From Bin87 sp963668585 (lineage in GTDB: Bacteria > Chloroflexota > Dehalococcoidia > Lucifugimonadales > UBA3495), in the NCBI GenBank assembly GCA_963668585.1, contig OY764869.1, positions 992,001 through 1,056,000 of the forward strand: a stretch of DNA of 64,000 bases, read 5' to 3'. This document shows positions 16,714 through 25,266 of the stretch, piece by piece. Within the stretch, counting starts at the first letter, position 1. Each line of letters starts with the position of its first letter. A program made the position numbers and the translations under genes. The notes under the pieces were generated by a model. That model ran no database searches. It was given only the letters and a program-made list of their open reading frames with translations, and was not told the origin of the DNA.

Positions 16714-17541
16714 ATGAACGCACCAGCCACGCGGCCCGCTGTTCGGCCGGACGTCAACATCGTCGTCTGCGCCGATGAGTACGGTTGTGGGCGCTGGTAT
16801 CACCAGGGCCGCAACGCCGACGCCATTCTGGACGGGCTGAACGATGCCGTTGGCGCGGACGAAACCGGTCGAGTTCAGGTCACCAGCGCCGGCTGTATTC
16901 TGGGCTGCACCTACGGGCCGCGATTCGACGTGGTGAGGCGGTGGTCCGGCGAAAAGGCGCTCTACGGTTCCATTGCCGGCGAAGCCACCGTGACCAGTCG
17001 GGGGCGAGTCAACTTCGCGCCCATACCCGCCGACCTCGCGCAGGTGCTCGCCGACCACCTGCCGGAAAGCGCGGCGCCTCTGGCGGCGTTGCATACCCCC
17101 AACAATCCGGCGGACACCGAGCGGTTGCGCCGGATTTTGCTTGATTGCAGCCTCGGCACTGACGATATCGGCATCGGGTTGGGCGAGGCCGTGGTGATGG
17201 TGCACAACGCCGCGGCGACGGTTTCCATCCCGGCGACGCTGGACGATCTGGAGTTTGTGGATGGCAGCGGCGTACCCGACGAGAACGGCGGCATCGCCGT
17301 GCTGGTCACCGACGGCGACGGACGGATCGCGCTGCAACTGAGCCGCGTCCGCCGGATGGAGTTCATCCATCGCAACCTGGGCAACGGAATGCCCAGCTAC
17401 GCAATATGGCTGGGGGACGACCAACTGGAAACGGTTTATCGCATTTACCTGCGCCGCTCTGACAATGCCGCAGCAAACCCGTTGCGCCACCAACTGTTTA
17501 TGGCGTTGATTGAGAACTACGGAAGCACAGTTACCTTCTGA
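16714..17541 (+). CDS. (2Fe-2S) thioredoxin-like ferredoxin domain fused to an unknown domain
   Basis: A 275-residue protein. Residues 12-110 match thioredoxin-like 2Fe-2S ferredoxins, with four spaced cysteines: CADEYGCG, then SAGCILGCTYGPR. The remaining 160 residues include a hydrophobic acidic stretch (NGGIAVLVTDGDGRIALQLSRVRRMEF) and a C-terminus with YRIYLRRSDNAAANPLRH; I do not recognise this domain. It ends 16 bases before the aconitase start and is very likely co-transcribed with it. A redox or Fe-S role near aconitase is plausible. Confidence 0.7.
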   Translation: MNAPATRPAVRPDVNIVVCADEYGCGRWYHQGRNADAILDGLNDAVGADETGRVQVTSAGCILGCTYGPRFDVVRRWSGEKALYGSIAGEATVTSRGRVNFAPIPADLAQVLADHLPESAAPLAALHTPNNPADTERLRRILLDCSLGTDDIGIGLGEAVVMVHNAAATVSIPATLDDLEFVDGSGVPDENGGIAVLVTDGDGRIALQLSRVRRMEFIHRNLGNGMPSYAIWLGDDQLETVYRIYLRRSDNAAANPLRHQLFMALIENYGSTVTF

Positions 17542-17557
17542 GGAGGAGTGAAACACG

Positions 17558-19840
17558 ATGAGCAATATTGATTCCACGCCGGAATTCGTGCGGGAAACAT
17601 ACCGCAAGATGGATGAAAAGCTGAAGCAGGTCCGGGCCCGGCTCAACCGCCCGCTGACCATGACGGAAAAGCTGCTGCTCGCTCACCTGGACGACGTGGC
17701 CGAGGCGGACCTGCGCCCCGGAGACAGCTACATCAACCTGCGGCCCGACCGGGTTGCGCACCAGGACGTGACCGGCCAGATGGCGATCCTGCAGTTCATG
17801 CAGTCCGGCCGCGACCGCGTGGCCGTGCCCACCACCGTTCACTGCGACCACCTGATCCAGGCCCGTGTGGGCGCATCCTCCGACCTGCAGGACGCACTGA
17901 ACGAGAGCAACGAGGTGTACCAGTTCCTCGAATCGGCCAGCCGCCGGTTCGGCATGGGCTTCTGGCGGCCCGGCTCCGGCATCATCCACCAGGTGGTGCT
18001 GGAAAAGTATGCCTTCCCCGGCTCCCTCATCATCGGCACCGACTCGCACACCGTGAACGGCGGCGGGCTGGGATCCCTGGCCATCGGCGTGGGCGGCGCA
18101 GACGCTGCGGACGTGATGGCGGGACTGCCCTGGGAGGTTCGCTACCCGCGAATCATCGGCGTCAAGCTGACCGGCTCCATGAGCGGCTGGACGGCTCCCA
18201 AGGACGTGATCATCAAGCTGGCCTACGAACTCACCGTGTCCGGCGGCACCAACGCCATCATCGAGTACTTCGGCCCGGGCGCCGCGTCGATTTCCGCCAC
18301 CGGCAAGGGGACCATCTGCAACATGGGCGCCGAGTTGGGCGCCACCGGCGACGTGTTCCCCTATGACGAGCGCATGGCCACCTACCTGCGCGCCACCGGT
18401 CGGGGAGACCTGGTGGAAATCGCGGAAGAATACGTCCACCTGCTCCAGTCCGACCCCGAAGTTGAAGAGCATCCCGAGCAGTTCTACGATCAAATCGTCG
18501 AGATCGACCTGTCCACGCTGGAACCCCACGTCACGGGCCCCCATTCGCCGGACCGGGCGCGGCCCATTTCCGCGCTGGCCGCCGAGGTTGAGAGCGAAGG
18601 CTTCCCGGATACCGTGGCCGTTTCGCTGGTGGGCAGTTGCACCAACTCCTCCTATGAGGACATGGAACGCTGCGCCGACGTGGCGCGCCAGGCAGCGGCA
18701 CGGGGTGTCAGCGCCGCGTCTGGGTTGTTGGTTACCCCCGGCTCCGAACAGGTGCGCGCAACCATCGAACGCGATGGACAGCAGGCGGCGCTGGAATCCA
18801 TCGGCGCGACGGTGTTGGCCAACGCCTGCGGGCCGTGCATCGGCCAGTGGAACCGCCCCGAGGCGCGCGGCACCGACAACAGCATCGTGACCTCCTACAA
18901 CCGCAACTTCCCCAGCCGCAACGACGGCAACGCCGGCACCATGAACTTCATCGCCAGCCCCGAGTTGGCCATCGCCATGGGCCTGGGCGGCCGCCTGTCC
19001 TTCAACCCCCTGACGGATCCGCTGGTGGACGCCGACGGCAACGAGTTCATGCTGCAGCCGCCGACGGCAGCCCCCGAGGTGCCGCCCACCGGGTTCGACC
19101 CGGGCACCGACCTGTACGTTGAGCCTCCGGAAGACGGTAGCGATGTTGACGTTCGCGTTGACCCGGCCAGCAGCCGCCTGCAGGTTCTCGACCCGTGGGA
19201 ACCGTGGGACGGCAACGACTTTGAGGACATCCCGGTCCTGGTGAAGACCCAGGGCAAGACGACCACCGACTCGATCTCGCCGGCCGGTCCCTGGCTGCGC
19301 TTCCGCGGGCACCTGGACAACCTGAGCGACAATATGTTCCTGGGCGCGAACAACGCCTACACCGATGACACCGGCACCGGCAAGAACCAACTCTCCGGCG
19401 AGGAGATCATGCCCATACCGGAGATCGCCCGCGCCTACAAGGCTGAGAACATCCGCTGGGTTGCCATCGGCGACGAGAACTACGGCGAGGGTTCCAGCCG
19501 GGAGCACGCCGCCCTGTCGCCGCGGATGCTGGGCGCAGCGGCCATCATCACCCGCAGCTTTGCCCGCATCCACGAGTCCAACCTGAAGAAGCAGGGTCTG
19601 CTGCCCCTGACCTTCGAGGACCCGGCAGACTGGGACCGTGTGCTTGAAGACGACCGCATGAGTCTCGTCGGCCTGGACCAACTGGCTCCCGACCGGCCTG
19701 TGCAGGCCATCCTGAAGCACGCGGACGGCAGCGAAGAAACGCTGAACCTGCGCCACACCCTCAATGAGCCTCAGATTGCGTGGTTCAAAGCGGGCAGCGC
19801 GATGAACCACATGAAGAACCTGCAGGACGCCGGAAACTAA
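17558..19840 (+). CDS. acn: aconitate hydratase, mitochondrial-type
   Basis: A 760-residue 4Fe-4S enzyme that interconverts citrate and isocitrate in the TCA cycle. Seen: HQDVTGQMAILQFM, PTTVHCDHLI, IGTDSHTVNGGGLG, cluster Cys in VGSCTNSSYEDM and ANACGPCIGQW, and swivel-domain signature GDENYGEGSSREHAALSPR. The length and the gap between the two domains fit the mitochondrial (AcnM) type rather than IRP-like AcnA or AcnB. GAGGAG precedes ATG. A perfect palindrome follows and probably ends the transcript. Confidence 0.94.
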   Translation: MSNIDSTPEFVRETYRKMDEKLKQVRARLNRPLTMTEKLLLAHLDDVAEADLRPGDSYINLRPDRVAHQDVTGQMAILQFMQSGRDRVAVPTTVHCDHLIQARVGASSDLQDALNESNEVYQFLESASRRFGMGFWRPGSGIIHQVVLEKYAFPGSLIIGTDSHTVNGGGLGSLAIGVGGADAADVMAGLPWEVRYPRIIGVKLTGSMSGWTAPKDVIIKLAYELTVSGGTNAIIEYFGPGAASISATGKGTICNMGAELGATGDVFPYDERMATYLRATGRGDLVEIAEEYVHLLQSDPEVEEHPEQFYDQIVEIDLSTLEPHVTGPHSPDRARPISALAAEVESEGFPDTVAVSLVGSCTNSSYEDMERCADVARQAAARGVSAASGLLVTPGSEQVRATIERDGQQAALESIGATVLANACGPCIGQWNRPEARGTDNSIVTSYNRNFPSRNDGNAGTMNFIASPELAIAMGLGGRLSFNPLTDPLVDADGNEFMLQPPTAAPEVPPTGFDPGTDLYVEPPEDGSDVDVRVDPASSRLQVLDPWEPWDGNDFEDIPVLVKTQGKTTTDSISPAGPWLRFRGHLDNLSDNMFLGANNAYTDDTGTGKNQLSGEEIMPIPEIARAYKAENIRWVAIGDENYGEGSSREHAALSPRMLGAAAIITRSFARIHESNLKKQGLLPLTFEDPADWDRVLEDDRMSLVGLDQLAPDRPVQAILKHADGSEETLNLRHTLNEPQIAWFKAGSAMNHMKNLQDAGN

Positions 19841-19868
19841 CCGACGCCAACAGGCGAGCCAACGCAAA

Positions 19869-19893
19869 GGGGGCGGGTTTCAAACCCGCCCCC
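19869..19893. terminator. palindrome after aconitase (GGGCGGGTTT family)
   Basis: A perfect 12-bp inverted repeat around one central C, followed by TTGACTTTG. It is the same repeat family as at 4029 and 62109. At the end of the aconitase operon it may act as a terminator. Confidence 0.6.
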
Positions 19894-19971
19894 TTGACTT
19901 TGTCCGATTGACAACCGGTAAAGTTTTGGCTAGGGTGGCGCAAAATTCTTACATACGTAAAGGTGGGAACT

Positions 19972-20310
19972 ATGCAGAAATTGCGCGGAAAGTTAGGTCC
20001 AGATATGTTTCGTTCATATGAAGAACCTGTCATTATTGCTCTGTCTTATGAAGAAATTTGGAAAGATCCATTTCCGAAGCCGGCAGAAGCAGAGGTCCAG
20101 TTTAATTTGAGCGGCGAGAAAAAGTTCGCGTTCGTGCCGCTTTTTATCGTAAATGAAGAAACAAAGAGTGTGAAAGCGGCATTGCTCGGTGAAAGCGGCG
20201 ACAGGATATTGGTTTCATTTCCTCCGACCAACTTTGGGCAAACCAGATTTCTTTCAGACGAAGCCAGCTTGGCCGAAATCGCACTACTTTCCAAAAATGG
20301 GGAGGGTTAG
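19972..20310 (+). CDS. hypothetical protein upstream of dcd
   Basis: A 112-residue soluble protein with no family I recognise. It contains YEEPVIIALSYEEIWKDPFP and a beta-rich centre (EVQFNLSGEKKFAFVPLFIVNEE, ALLGESGDRILVSFPPT). The ATG at 19972 follows AGGTGGG; a GTG three codons upstream overlaps that site and is unlikely. It ends three bases before dcd, so both form an operon. Codon use is AT-richer than the surrounding genes (AAT, TTT, GAA preferred), suggesting transfer together with dcd. Confidence 0.65.
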   Translation: MQKLRGKLGPDMFRSYEEPVIIALSYEEIWKDPFPKPAEAEVQFNLSGEKKFAFVPLFIVNEETKSVKAALLGESGDRILVSFPPTNFGQTRFLSDEASLAEIALLSKNGEG

Positions 20311-20313
20311 GGC

Positions 20314-20853
20314 ATGGCGTTGTCGGATGTCGAAATTCGGGCTGAAATCAGAGCAAAACGGCTTATTTTTGACCCGGAAGTGGATGATGATTATGTCGAT
20401 AGTTCTTCAGTAGACCTCCAGTTGGACGAAGACCTTATTGTGCTCGCCCCCCGCAGCAGTCCTGGCGTTCTGGTTGACCCGACCCAGGAAGGCTTTCGGG
20501 TTATGGATTTCATACGGAATAACGGGAGAGTGCAAGTCATTCCTGATGCGGGATACCGAATGGAACCCAATCAACTGGTGATCGCCCGTACCCTGGAAAA
20601 CATCACATTACCCAAGCACCTGGCGGCGCGAGTGGAAGGGAAGAGTACATTGGCCCGCCTTGGCCTGTCGGTACACGTTACAGCGCCCAGCGTTCACGCC
20701 GGGTTTGAAGGGCCTTTGTACCTGGAGATGAACAATATCGGCCCATTCCCTATCGTTTTGCATAGAGGCATGAAGGTCGCCCAGTTGATTCTGGAACATG
20801 TCGGGTTGCCAGCGCTAAAAGGTTACGAAGGCCGGTTCCAGGGCCAGACTTAA
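20314..20853 (+). CDS. dcd: dCTP deaminase
   Basis: A 179-residue dUTPase-fold enzyme converting dCTP to dUTP. Signature segments are VDLQLDEDLIVL, ARTLENITLPKHLAARVEGKSTLARLGLSVH (catalytic and binding residues), TAPSVHAGFEGPLYLEMNN and MKVAQLILE. The Arg-Glu-Gly-Lys-Ser motif is complete. Length is close to E. coli Dcd (193). The start overlaps an AGGGTTAGGGC leader, and it follows the hypothetical gene with a three-base gap. Confidence 0.9.
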   Translation: MALSDVEIRAEIRAKRLIFDPEVDDDYVDSSSVDLQLDEDLIVLAPRSSPGVLVDPTQEGFRVMDFIRNNGRVQVIPDAGYRMEPNQLVIARTLENITLPKHLAARVEGKSTLARLGLSVHVTAPSVHAGFEGPLYLEMNNIGPFPIVLHRGMKVAQLILEHVGLPALKGYEGRFQGQT

Positions 20854-20872
20854 CACCCGCCCGCTGGTCTTG

Positions 20873-22627
20873 TCAGGCGGGAACGCCGGCCCGGGTGAGG
20901 GCGTCGATTTGGGCGGTGAGCACCGGAATCAGACGCTCCAGTTGCGCGCGGTTGACCTCGCCCATCAGGCATATTTGCAGCCAGTTCCGCTCGCGCAGGT
21001 ACCCGCTGGCGTATGACGTGTAGAAGCCCAGCGATTCCAGGGCGTGCCCCATGCGTTCCGAGTCGATGGCGTGGTTGGTGGCAGTCCCGGTGGGCAATGC
21101 GATGGTAGTCACTGCGCCGATGCTCTCCTCCTCGCGCGCCACCAGGGTCAGGCCGATATCCCTGAGTTGCCGGCGCAGCCAGCGCCCATCCTCCTCAACT
21201 TGTGCCAGCAGCCCGGGAGTCTGGCGTTCCAGTCCAGCGTCCAGCGCCGACAACAGGTTGGATGACAGCGTGAACGGAACGGCTCCGCTCTCTCCGTCCG
21301 CCCAGTGCAGGCCCAGGTCCAGGTAGCGGGGGAGCGCGGCGTTGGGCGCGGGCGGTTCTTCGCAGAAGACAATCCCAAGGCCGGGATAGGCCGCCAGACC
21401 CTTCCCGCTTGCGCCGCTGGCGAGCCACACGCCGTGCAGGTCAACGGCGGTTACGGCGATGGTGCTGATGCAGTCGAGGACCAGGCGGGTGTCATGCTCC
21501 CGGCACAGCGATTTGAGGCGCGGCAGACTTGCCAGCGCCCCGGTGGACGTTTCGCAATGCACCGTCCAGAGCCATCCGCCCGGCTGCGACGCCATGGCCT
21601 CCCCGATGCGATCGTAATCCAGAGGTTCGCCCCAGTCATGACGGATCGCGGTATGGCGCAGACCCATGCGGTTGGCGTGATCGAGAAGCCGTTCGCCGAA
21701 TTCGCCGGCGGTGACGATCACGCCCGGGGCGTCCAGCAGGGAGATCTGGCCGGCCACCACGTCGTTGGCCATCGTGCCGGAACCCACCATCACGGCGCAT
21801 CCGCTGGCGTTGGCGAGGTCGCAAAGACGCTGGCGCACCCGGAGCATCAACTGGCGAAACTCCGGCGAGCGGTGGGATAGCGGCGGACGCTGGAACGCCT
21901 GGATTACGGCATCCGGCATGGCCACCGGGCCGGGAGTGAGGATGACCGGGTCGTCGGGCGGAGCGGTTACGGAATCGTGAAACTTGCCGGAGAACTCTGC
22001 GCCGACGTTTCCGACCGGACGATACATCGGCTGGTAGGGCGCGGCGTCGTCGCCGACCACCGGGCCGAACGGGATGAACCCGATGTGCCGGTACAGGGTT
22101 TGTTGCGACACGCGCCCCGACATCACCACGTAGTCGTAGGCCCGCTCCTGGCAGTAGCGCGCCATCATGGTCAGCAGGCCGGGCAGCACCCGGGTGCGCC
22201 GCATATCGGGCCGGATGGTCAGCAGACGAACCTCGCACAGGTTCGCCCCCTCGGCCTGGGGGAGATGAGATTCCAGCCGGCCCAGTTTCTGGTCCAGGGA
22301 AAACGGCCGGCGATCGCGGACGCAGATCATGCCCACCAGTTCCCTGCCGCGCCGGCAGATGAAGTAGGTATTTTCGGAATGGAACTGATCCACCAGCGCC
22401 CGCTCATCGTTGGCGGGGTGCTGAGGCACCTCTTCCACGAAGGATGCGTAGTTCAACTGGTAGATTTCTTCAAATTCCCAGGACTCGGTGGCTCGCTTGA
22501 ACTCCAGGCCGGCGGAATCCGGGGAATCGCTGTCGGCCGGCCACGCGGCCGCGGGCGTCGAATTGCGGGACGCCGCAACGGAGGATGGATTGGCGGGGGA
22601 CGATCTATGTCGTGTGAATTCCGTCAT
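20873..22627 (-). CDS. GNAT acyltransferase-class V aminotransferase fusion
   Basis: A 584-residue two-domain protein. Residues about 40-230 form a GNAT/N-acyl-amino-acid-synthase-like domain (FEEIYQLNYASFVEEVPQH, FICRRGRELVGMICVRDRRPFS, EVRLLTIRPDMRRTRVLPGLL). Residues about 235-584 form a fold-type I PLP enzyme of the alanine-glyoxylate aminotransferase group, with LTPGPVAMP, GSGTMANDVVA, LDCISTIAVTAVDL and the PLP lysine in SGASGKGLAAYPGLG. Fusion suggests sequential acylation and transamination of one amino compound. A long Ser/Pro/Ala linker opens the protein. It is monocistronic and converges on dcd. Confidence 0.83.
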   Translation of the reverse strand: MTEFTRHRSSPANPSSVAASRNSTPAAAWPADSDSPDSAGLEFKRATESWEFEEIYQLNYASFVEEVPQHPANDERALVDQFHSENTYFICRRGRELVGMICVRDRRPFSLDQKLGRLESHLPQAEGANLCEVRLLTIRPDMRRTRVLPGLLTMMARYCQERAYDYVVMSGRVSQQTLYRHIGFIPFGPVVGDDAAPYQPMYRPVGNVGAEFSGKFHDSVTAPPDDPVILTPGPVAMPDAVIQAFQRPPLSHRSPEFRQLMLRVRQRLCDLANASGCAVMVGSGTMANDVVAGQISLLDAPGVIVTAGEFGERLLDHANRMGLRHTAIRHDWGEPLDYDRIGEAMASQPGGWLWTVHCETSTGALASLPRLKSLCREHDTRLVLDCISTIAVTAVDLHGVWLASGASGKGLAAYPGLGIVFCEEPPAPNAALPRYLDLGLHWADGESGAVPFTLSSNLLSALDAGLERQTPGLLAQVEEDGRWLRRQLRDIGLTLVAREEESIGAVTTIALPTGTATNHAIDSERMGHALESLGFYTSYASGYLRERNWLQICLMGEVNRAQLERLIPVLTAQIDALTRAGVPA

Positions 22628-22781
22628 CAGCGCCTCAATCAGGAATCGTTAGCTGAGGTTGGCCCGGAAACTTCACTGGCCGACGCCGCTACATTATACT
22701 AACCCCAACGGGCTGGTGATACACAGTTATGGCTGCCGTTTTACCATAAACGCGGCCATGCACACCATAGGGCCGGTACGC

Positions 22782-22787
22782 TATAAT
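22782..22787 (+). promoter_or_regulatory. -10 box before the VOC gene
   Basis: A perfect TATAAT about 50 bases before the ATG of the VOC gene. I see no good -35 at standard spacing, so only the -10 element is claimed. Confidence 0.4.
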
Positions 22788-22835
22788 GTGCGCAAACGGA
22801 GCATTCCCAAATCACACCATCAGGGAGGTACTGGA

Positions 22836-23330
22836 ATGGCTTACACACCGAAACAGTTGGGACACCTCGTGATCAAGGTGCGCGACATCGAACGCAGCGT
22901 TGACTTTTACACCAACGTGCTTGGCCTCACCGTGATGACCGGCCGGCCGGGCGGAATGACGTTCCTGTCCGCCGACACCACCATGTCCCACGAGTTGGCG
23001 CTGGTTCCGCTGGGGATGGACGCGCCGGGTCCCGAGGACCGCCGGGTGGGCATGGCGCACATGGCCTGGCAGATGAACTCCTTCCGCGACCTGAAGGAAC
23101 TGTACCAGCGCTGCAAGGACCACGACGTAAAGTTCAAGAGGCTGGGCGATCACGGCATCTCCATGGGCGTGTACATTTACGATCCCGACGACAACGAGAT
23201 CGAGATCTACTACGAATCGCCCGAGACCGAGTGGGGCAACCGGGACGGCTTCCTGTTCGAGGGCAACTTCCCCTGGCAGCTTGACCCCATCGAGGAGAAG
23301 GAACCGGCCGCCGTCGGCGACGACGACTAA
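22836..23330 (+). CDS. VOC-family metalloenzyme, glyoxalase/extradiol dioxygenase-like
   Basis: A 164-residue vicinal-oxygen-chelate protein. The two beta-alpha-beta-beta-beta modules begin LGHLVIKVRDIERSVDFYTNVLGL and (second) at about VGMAHMAWQMNSF. Metal-ligand candidates are His10 in LGHLV, His in MAHMAWQ, and Glu in NEIEIYYESP, an arrangement like catechol 2,3-dioxygenases and glyoxalase I. ATG 22836 has GGGAGG. It may act on an aromatic diol or methylglyoxal-like adduct; the reaction is not determined. The tail is acidic (EEKEPAAVGDDD). Confidence 0.83.
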   Translation: MAYTPKQLGHLVIKVRDIERSVDFYTNVLGLTVMTGRPGGMTFLSADTTMSHELALVPLGMDAPGPEDRRVGMAHMAWQMNSFRDLKELYQRCKDHDVKFKRLGDHGISMGVYIYDPDDNEIEIYYESPETEWGNRDGFLFEGNFPWQLDPIEEKEPAAVGDDD

Positions 23331-23360
23331 ACGCCGTCCGCGACATACGCTGACCATCGT

Positions 23361-23415
23361 AGGGGCGACGCATGCGTCGCCCCTACCCATATCGCGTGTC
23401 GCCCCTACCCATATT
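23361..23415. repeat. palindromic repeat of the GGGGCGA(C/G)GCATGC family
   Basis: A perfect 24-bp palindrome at 23361-23384 (AGGGGCGACGCA and its complement) followed by a partial second copy; GTCGCCCCTACCCATAT occurs at 23377-23393 and again at 23399-23415. Related palindromes are at 27940-27963, 44531-44558 and 56161-56183. Confidence 0.8.
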
Positions 23416-23432
23416 TGGTGGACTGAAATCTT

Positions 23433-25013
23433 TTGAGCGCATCACGATTGGACGGCGAACCCCGCTACGACTACATAATCATCGGCAGCGGAATCGCAGG
23501 GCTGAACACGGCGCTGCTGGCCGCCCGGCACGGCAGCGTACTGGTGGTCACCAAGGGACGCATCGACGACTGCAACAGCCGCTACGCCCAGGGCGGAATC
23601 GCCGCCGCCATCGGGTCGGGAGACTCAGCGACGCTGCACCAGCGGGACACGCTGGAGGCCGGCGCCGGGCTGTGCGACCCGGACGCGGTGGCGGTGCTGA
23701 CCGGCCAGGGTCCCGACAGCATTTCCAGTCTGATCGAGTGGGGCGTACCCTTTGACACCATGCACGGCCAGATCGCATTGGGACGGGAGGGAGCGCACAG
23801 CGTCCCGCGCATCCTGCACGCCGGCGGCGACGCCACGGGCCAGCACATCGAGGACACGCTGGCCGGACGGGTGCGGTCGTCACCTCGAATCACCGTGCTG
23901 GAATACACCCACGCCATCGGCATCTGCGTTGAGGATGGCGCGGTGGCCGGCGTGGAGGTGATGGACGGCGTGGTTCGACAGGCTCACCATGAGCGGCGGG
24001 TTTTCACGAGCAACGTGGTGATCGTCGCTTCCGGCGGCGCGGGGCAACTCTATCGCTACACCACCAACCCCGAGGTGGCAACCGGCGACGGCGTGGCGCT
24101 GGCCTTCCTGGCCGGCGCGGACGTTATGGATATGGAGTTCTACCAGTTCCATCCCACCGCGCTGTGGCTGGAGTCCGCGCCCACGTTCCTGCTATCCGAG
24201 GCCATGCGCGGCGAGGGGGCGATTCTGCGCAACGCCGCCGGCCGCGCGTTCATGGCGGAGTATCACCCCATGGCTGACCTTGCGCCGCGCGACGTGGTGT
24301 CGCGGGCAATCGCCACCGAGATGGAACGGGCGGAGGGGCAACCGTCCCTGCTGGACATTTCGCATCTGCCGGCGGCCACCGTGACCAGCCGGTTCCCGAC
24401 CATCTACGCCGAGTGCCGGCGGTATGGGCTGGACATCACGCGGGAACCGATCCCGGTGGCTCCGGCGGCCCACTACATGATGGGCGGCATACGCATCGAT
24501 ACCTGGGGTCGCACCAACATCGCGGGGTTGTACGCCTGCGGCGAGGCGGCCTGTTCGGCGGTGCACGGCGCGAACCGTCTGGCCAGCAACTCGCTGCTGG
24601 ACACGCTGGTGTTCTCCCGCCGCCTGGTGGATGCCGCGCTGGGCAACGCGCCGGCGTACGCGCCGGACCCCGGCGACAACCTGCGCATCCCGCTGGCCGA
24701 CCGGGCGATGGTGTGCGCCACGGTGCCGGAGCGTGGGCGCGAGACGCTGCAGGACCTGATGTGGCGCAATGCCGGCATCACGCGCAACGGGACGAGGCTG
24801 CTGCTGTCGGCGCGCATCCTGAACCTGTGGCAGCGCACCATGCCTGTGCCGACAGCAGCAGCCGATTTTGAGCTACGCAACATGCTTGTGGTGTCACGCC
24901 TGATGGTGGAAGCGGCGCTGCAACGGCGCGAAAGCCGCGGCGCGCATCACCGCGAGGACTTCCCGGAGCGGTCGGAGGAGTGGCGGCGGCACGTGGTGGT
25001 GGGGCGGGGGTAG
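23433..25013 (+). CDS. nadB: L-aspartate oxidase
   Basis: A 526-residue FAD enzyme oxidising L-aspartate to iminoaspartate, the first step of de novo NAD synthesis. Seen: YDYIIIGSGIAGLNTALLAARHG (FAD binding), SRYAQGGIAAA, GREGAHSVPRILHAGGDATG, EFYQFHPTAL, MRGEGAILRNAAG, APAAHYMMGGI and GLYACGEAACSAVHGANRLASNSLLD. A REP element (23970-23997) is inserted in frame at about residues 179-188 (reading VRQAHHER), on a surface loop between the cap-side segment and GGAG FAD region. The start is TTG 23433. NadA and NadC are not in the window. Confidence 0.92.
   Translation: MSASRLDGEPRYDYIIIGSGIAGLNTALLAARHGSVLVVTKGRIDDCNSRYAQGGIAAAIGSGDSATLHQRDTLEAGAGLCDPDAVAVLTGQGPDSISSLIEWGVPFDTMHGQIALGREGAHSVPRILHAGGDATGQHIEDTLAGRVRSSPRITVLEYTHAIGICVEDGAVAGVEVMDGVVRQAHHERRVFTSNVVIVASGGAGQLYRYTTNPEVATGDGVALAFLAGADVMDMEFYQFHPTALWLESAPTFLLSEAMRGEGAILRNAAGRAFMAEYHPMADLAPRDVVSRAIATEMERAEGQPSLLDISHLPAATVTSRFPTIYAECRRYGLDITREPIPVAPAAHYMMGGIRIDTWGRTNIAGLYACGEAACSAVHGANRLASNSLLDTLVFSRRLVDAALGNAPAYAPDPGDNLRIPLADRAMVCATVPERGRETLQDLMWRNAGITRNGTRLLLSARILNLWQRTMPVPTAAADFELRNMLVVSRLMVEAALQRRESRGAHHREDFPERSEEWRRHVVVGRG
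23970..23997. repeat. REP element inserted in the nadB reading frame
   Basis: The sequence GTGGTTCGACAGGCTCACCA followed by TGAGCGG matches the REP copies at 27085, 53364, 56883 and 56936. Here it lies within nadB, in frame, adding about nine residues without disturbing flanking conserved motifs. Confidence 0.85.
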
Positions 25014-25266
25014 GGTTTGCGTGACCGCCCTAGCGCCATCAATGGATCACAAATTGAACTAAGTTGAACCTGTTGATACCCGCTATGATTCCCTGTATTA
25101 TCGAATGAACGCCAGACTGTGACGCTTTGGGAGTGTCACATTTGGCGTTAGGTTTTTAATGCCCTCATCTTTCGCAAATGCGTCGTCGCTGCTGTCTGCG
25201 CGCATCCTGAACCTGTGGCAGCGGACAATGCCATCGCCGGCACGGAAGCGAAGATAGGGCGGCACG
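25014..25266. other. intergenic region with a hairpin and a nadB tail fragment
   Basis: A large hairpin lies at 25109-25151 (AACGCCA...TGGCGTT with inner TGTGAC/GTCACA arms). At 25188-25240 the sequence repeats part of nadB: GCGCATCCTGAACCTGTGGC plus four more bases (25199-25222) is identical to 24812-24835, and flanking bases also match. This second copy reads as LLSARILNLWQRTMPSPARK and then stops. It is a partial duplication with no full gene. Confidence 0.7.

Noticed and set aside
17531..19867. 778-codon open frame antisense to aconitase
   Set aside because: It mirrors the aconitase gene throughout and arises from strong third-position GC bias; it has no domain. The same applies to the long antisense frame at 59854-62196.
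25109..25151. Integron attC-like hairpin
   Set aside because: The right side has a GTTAGGT-like core, but the matching RYYYAAC core is missing on the left and no integrase or cassette array is present.
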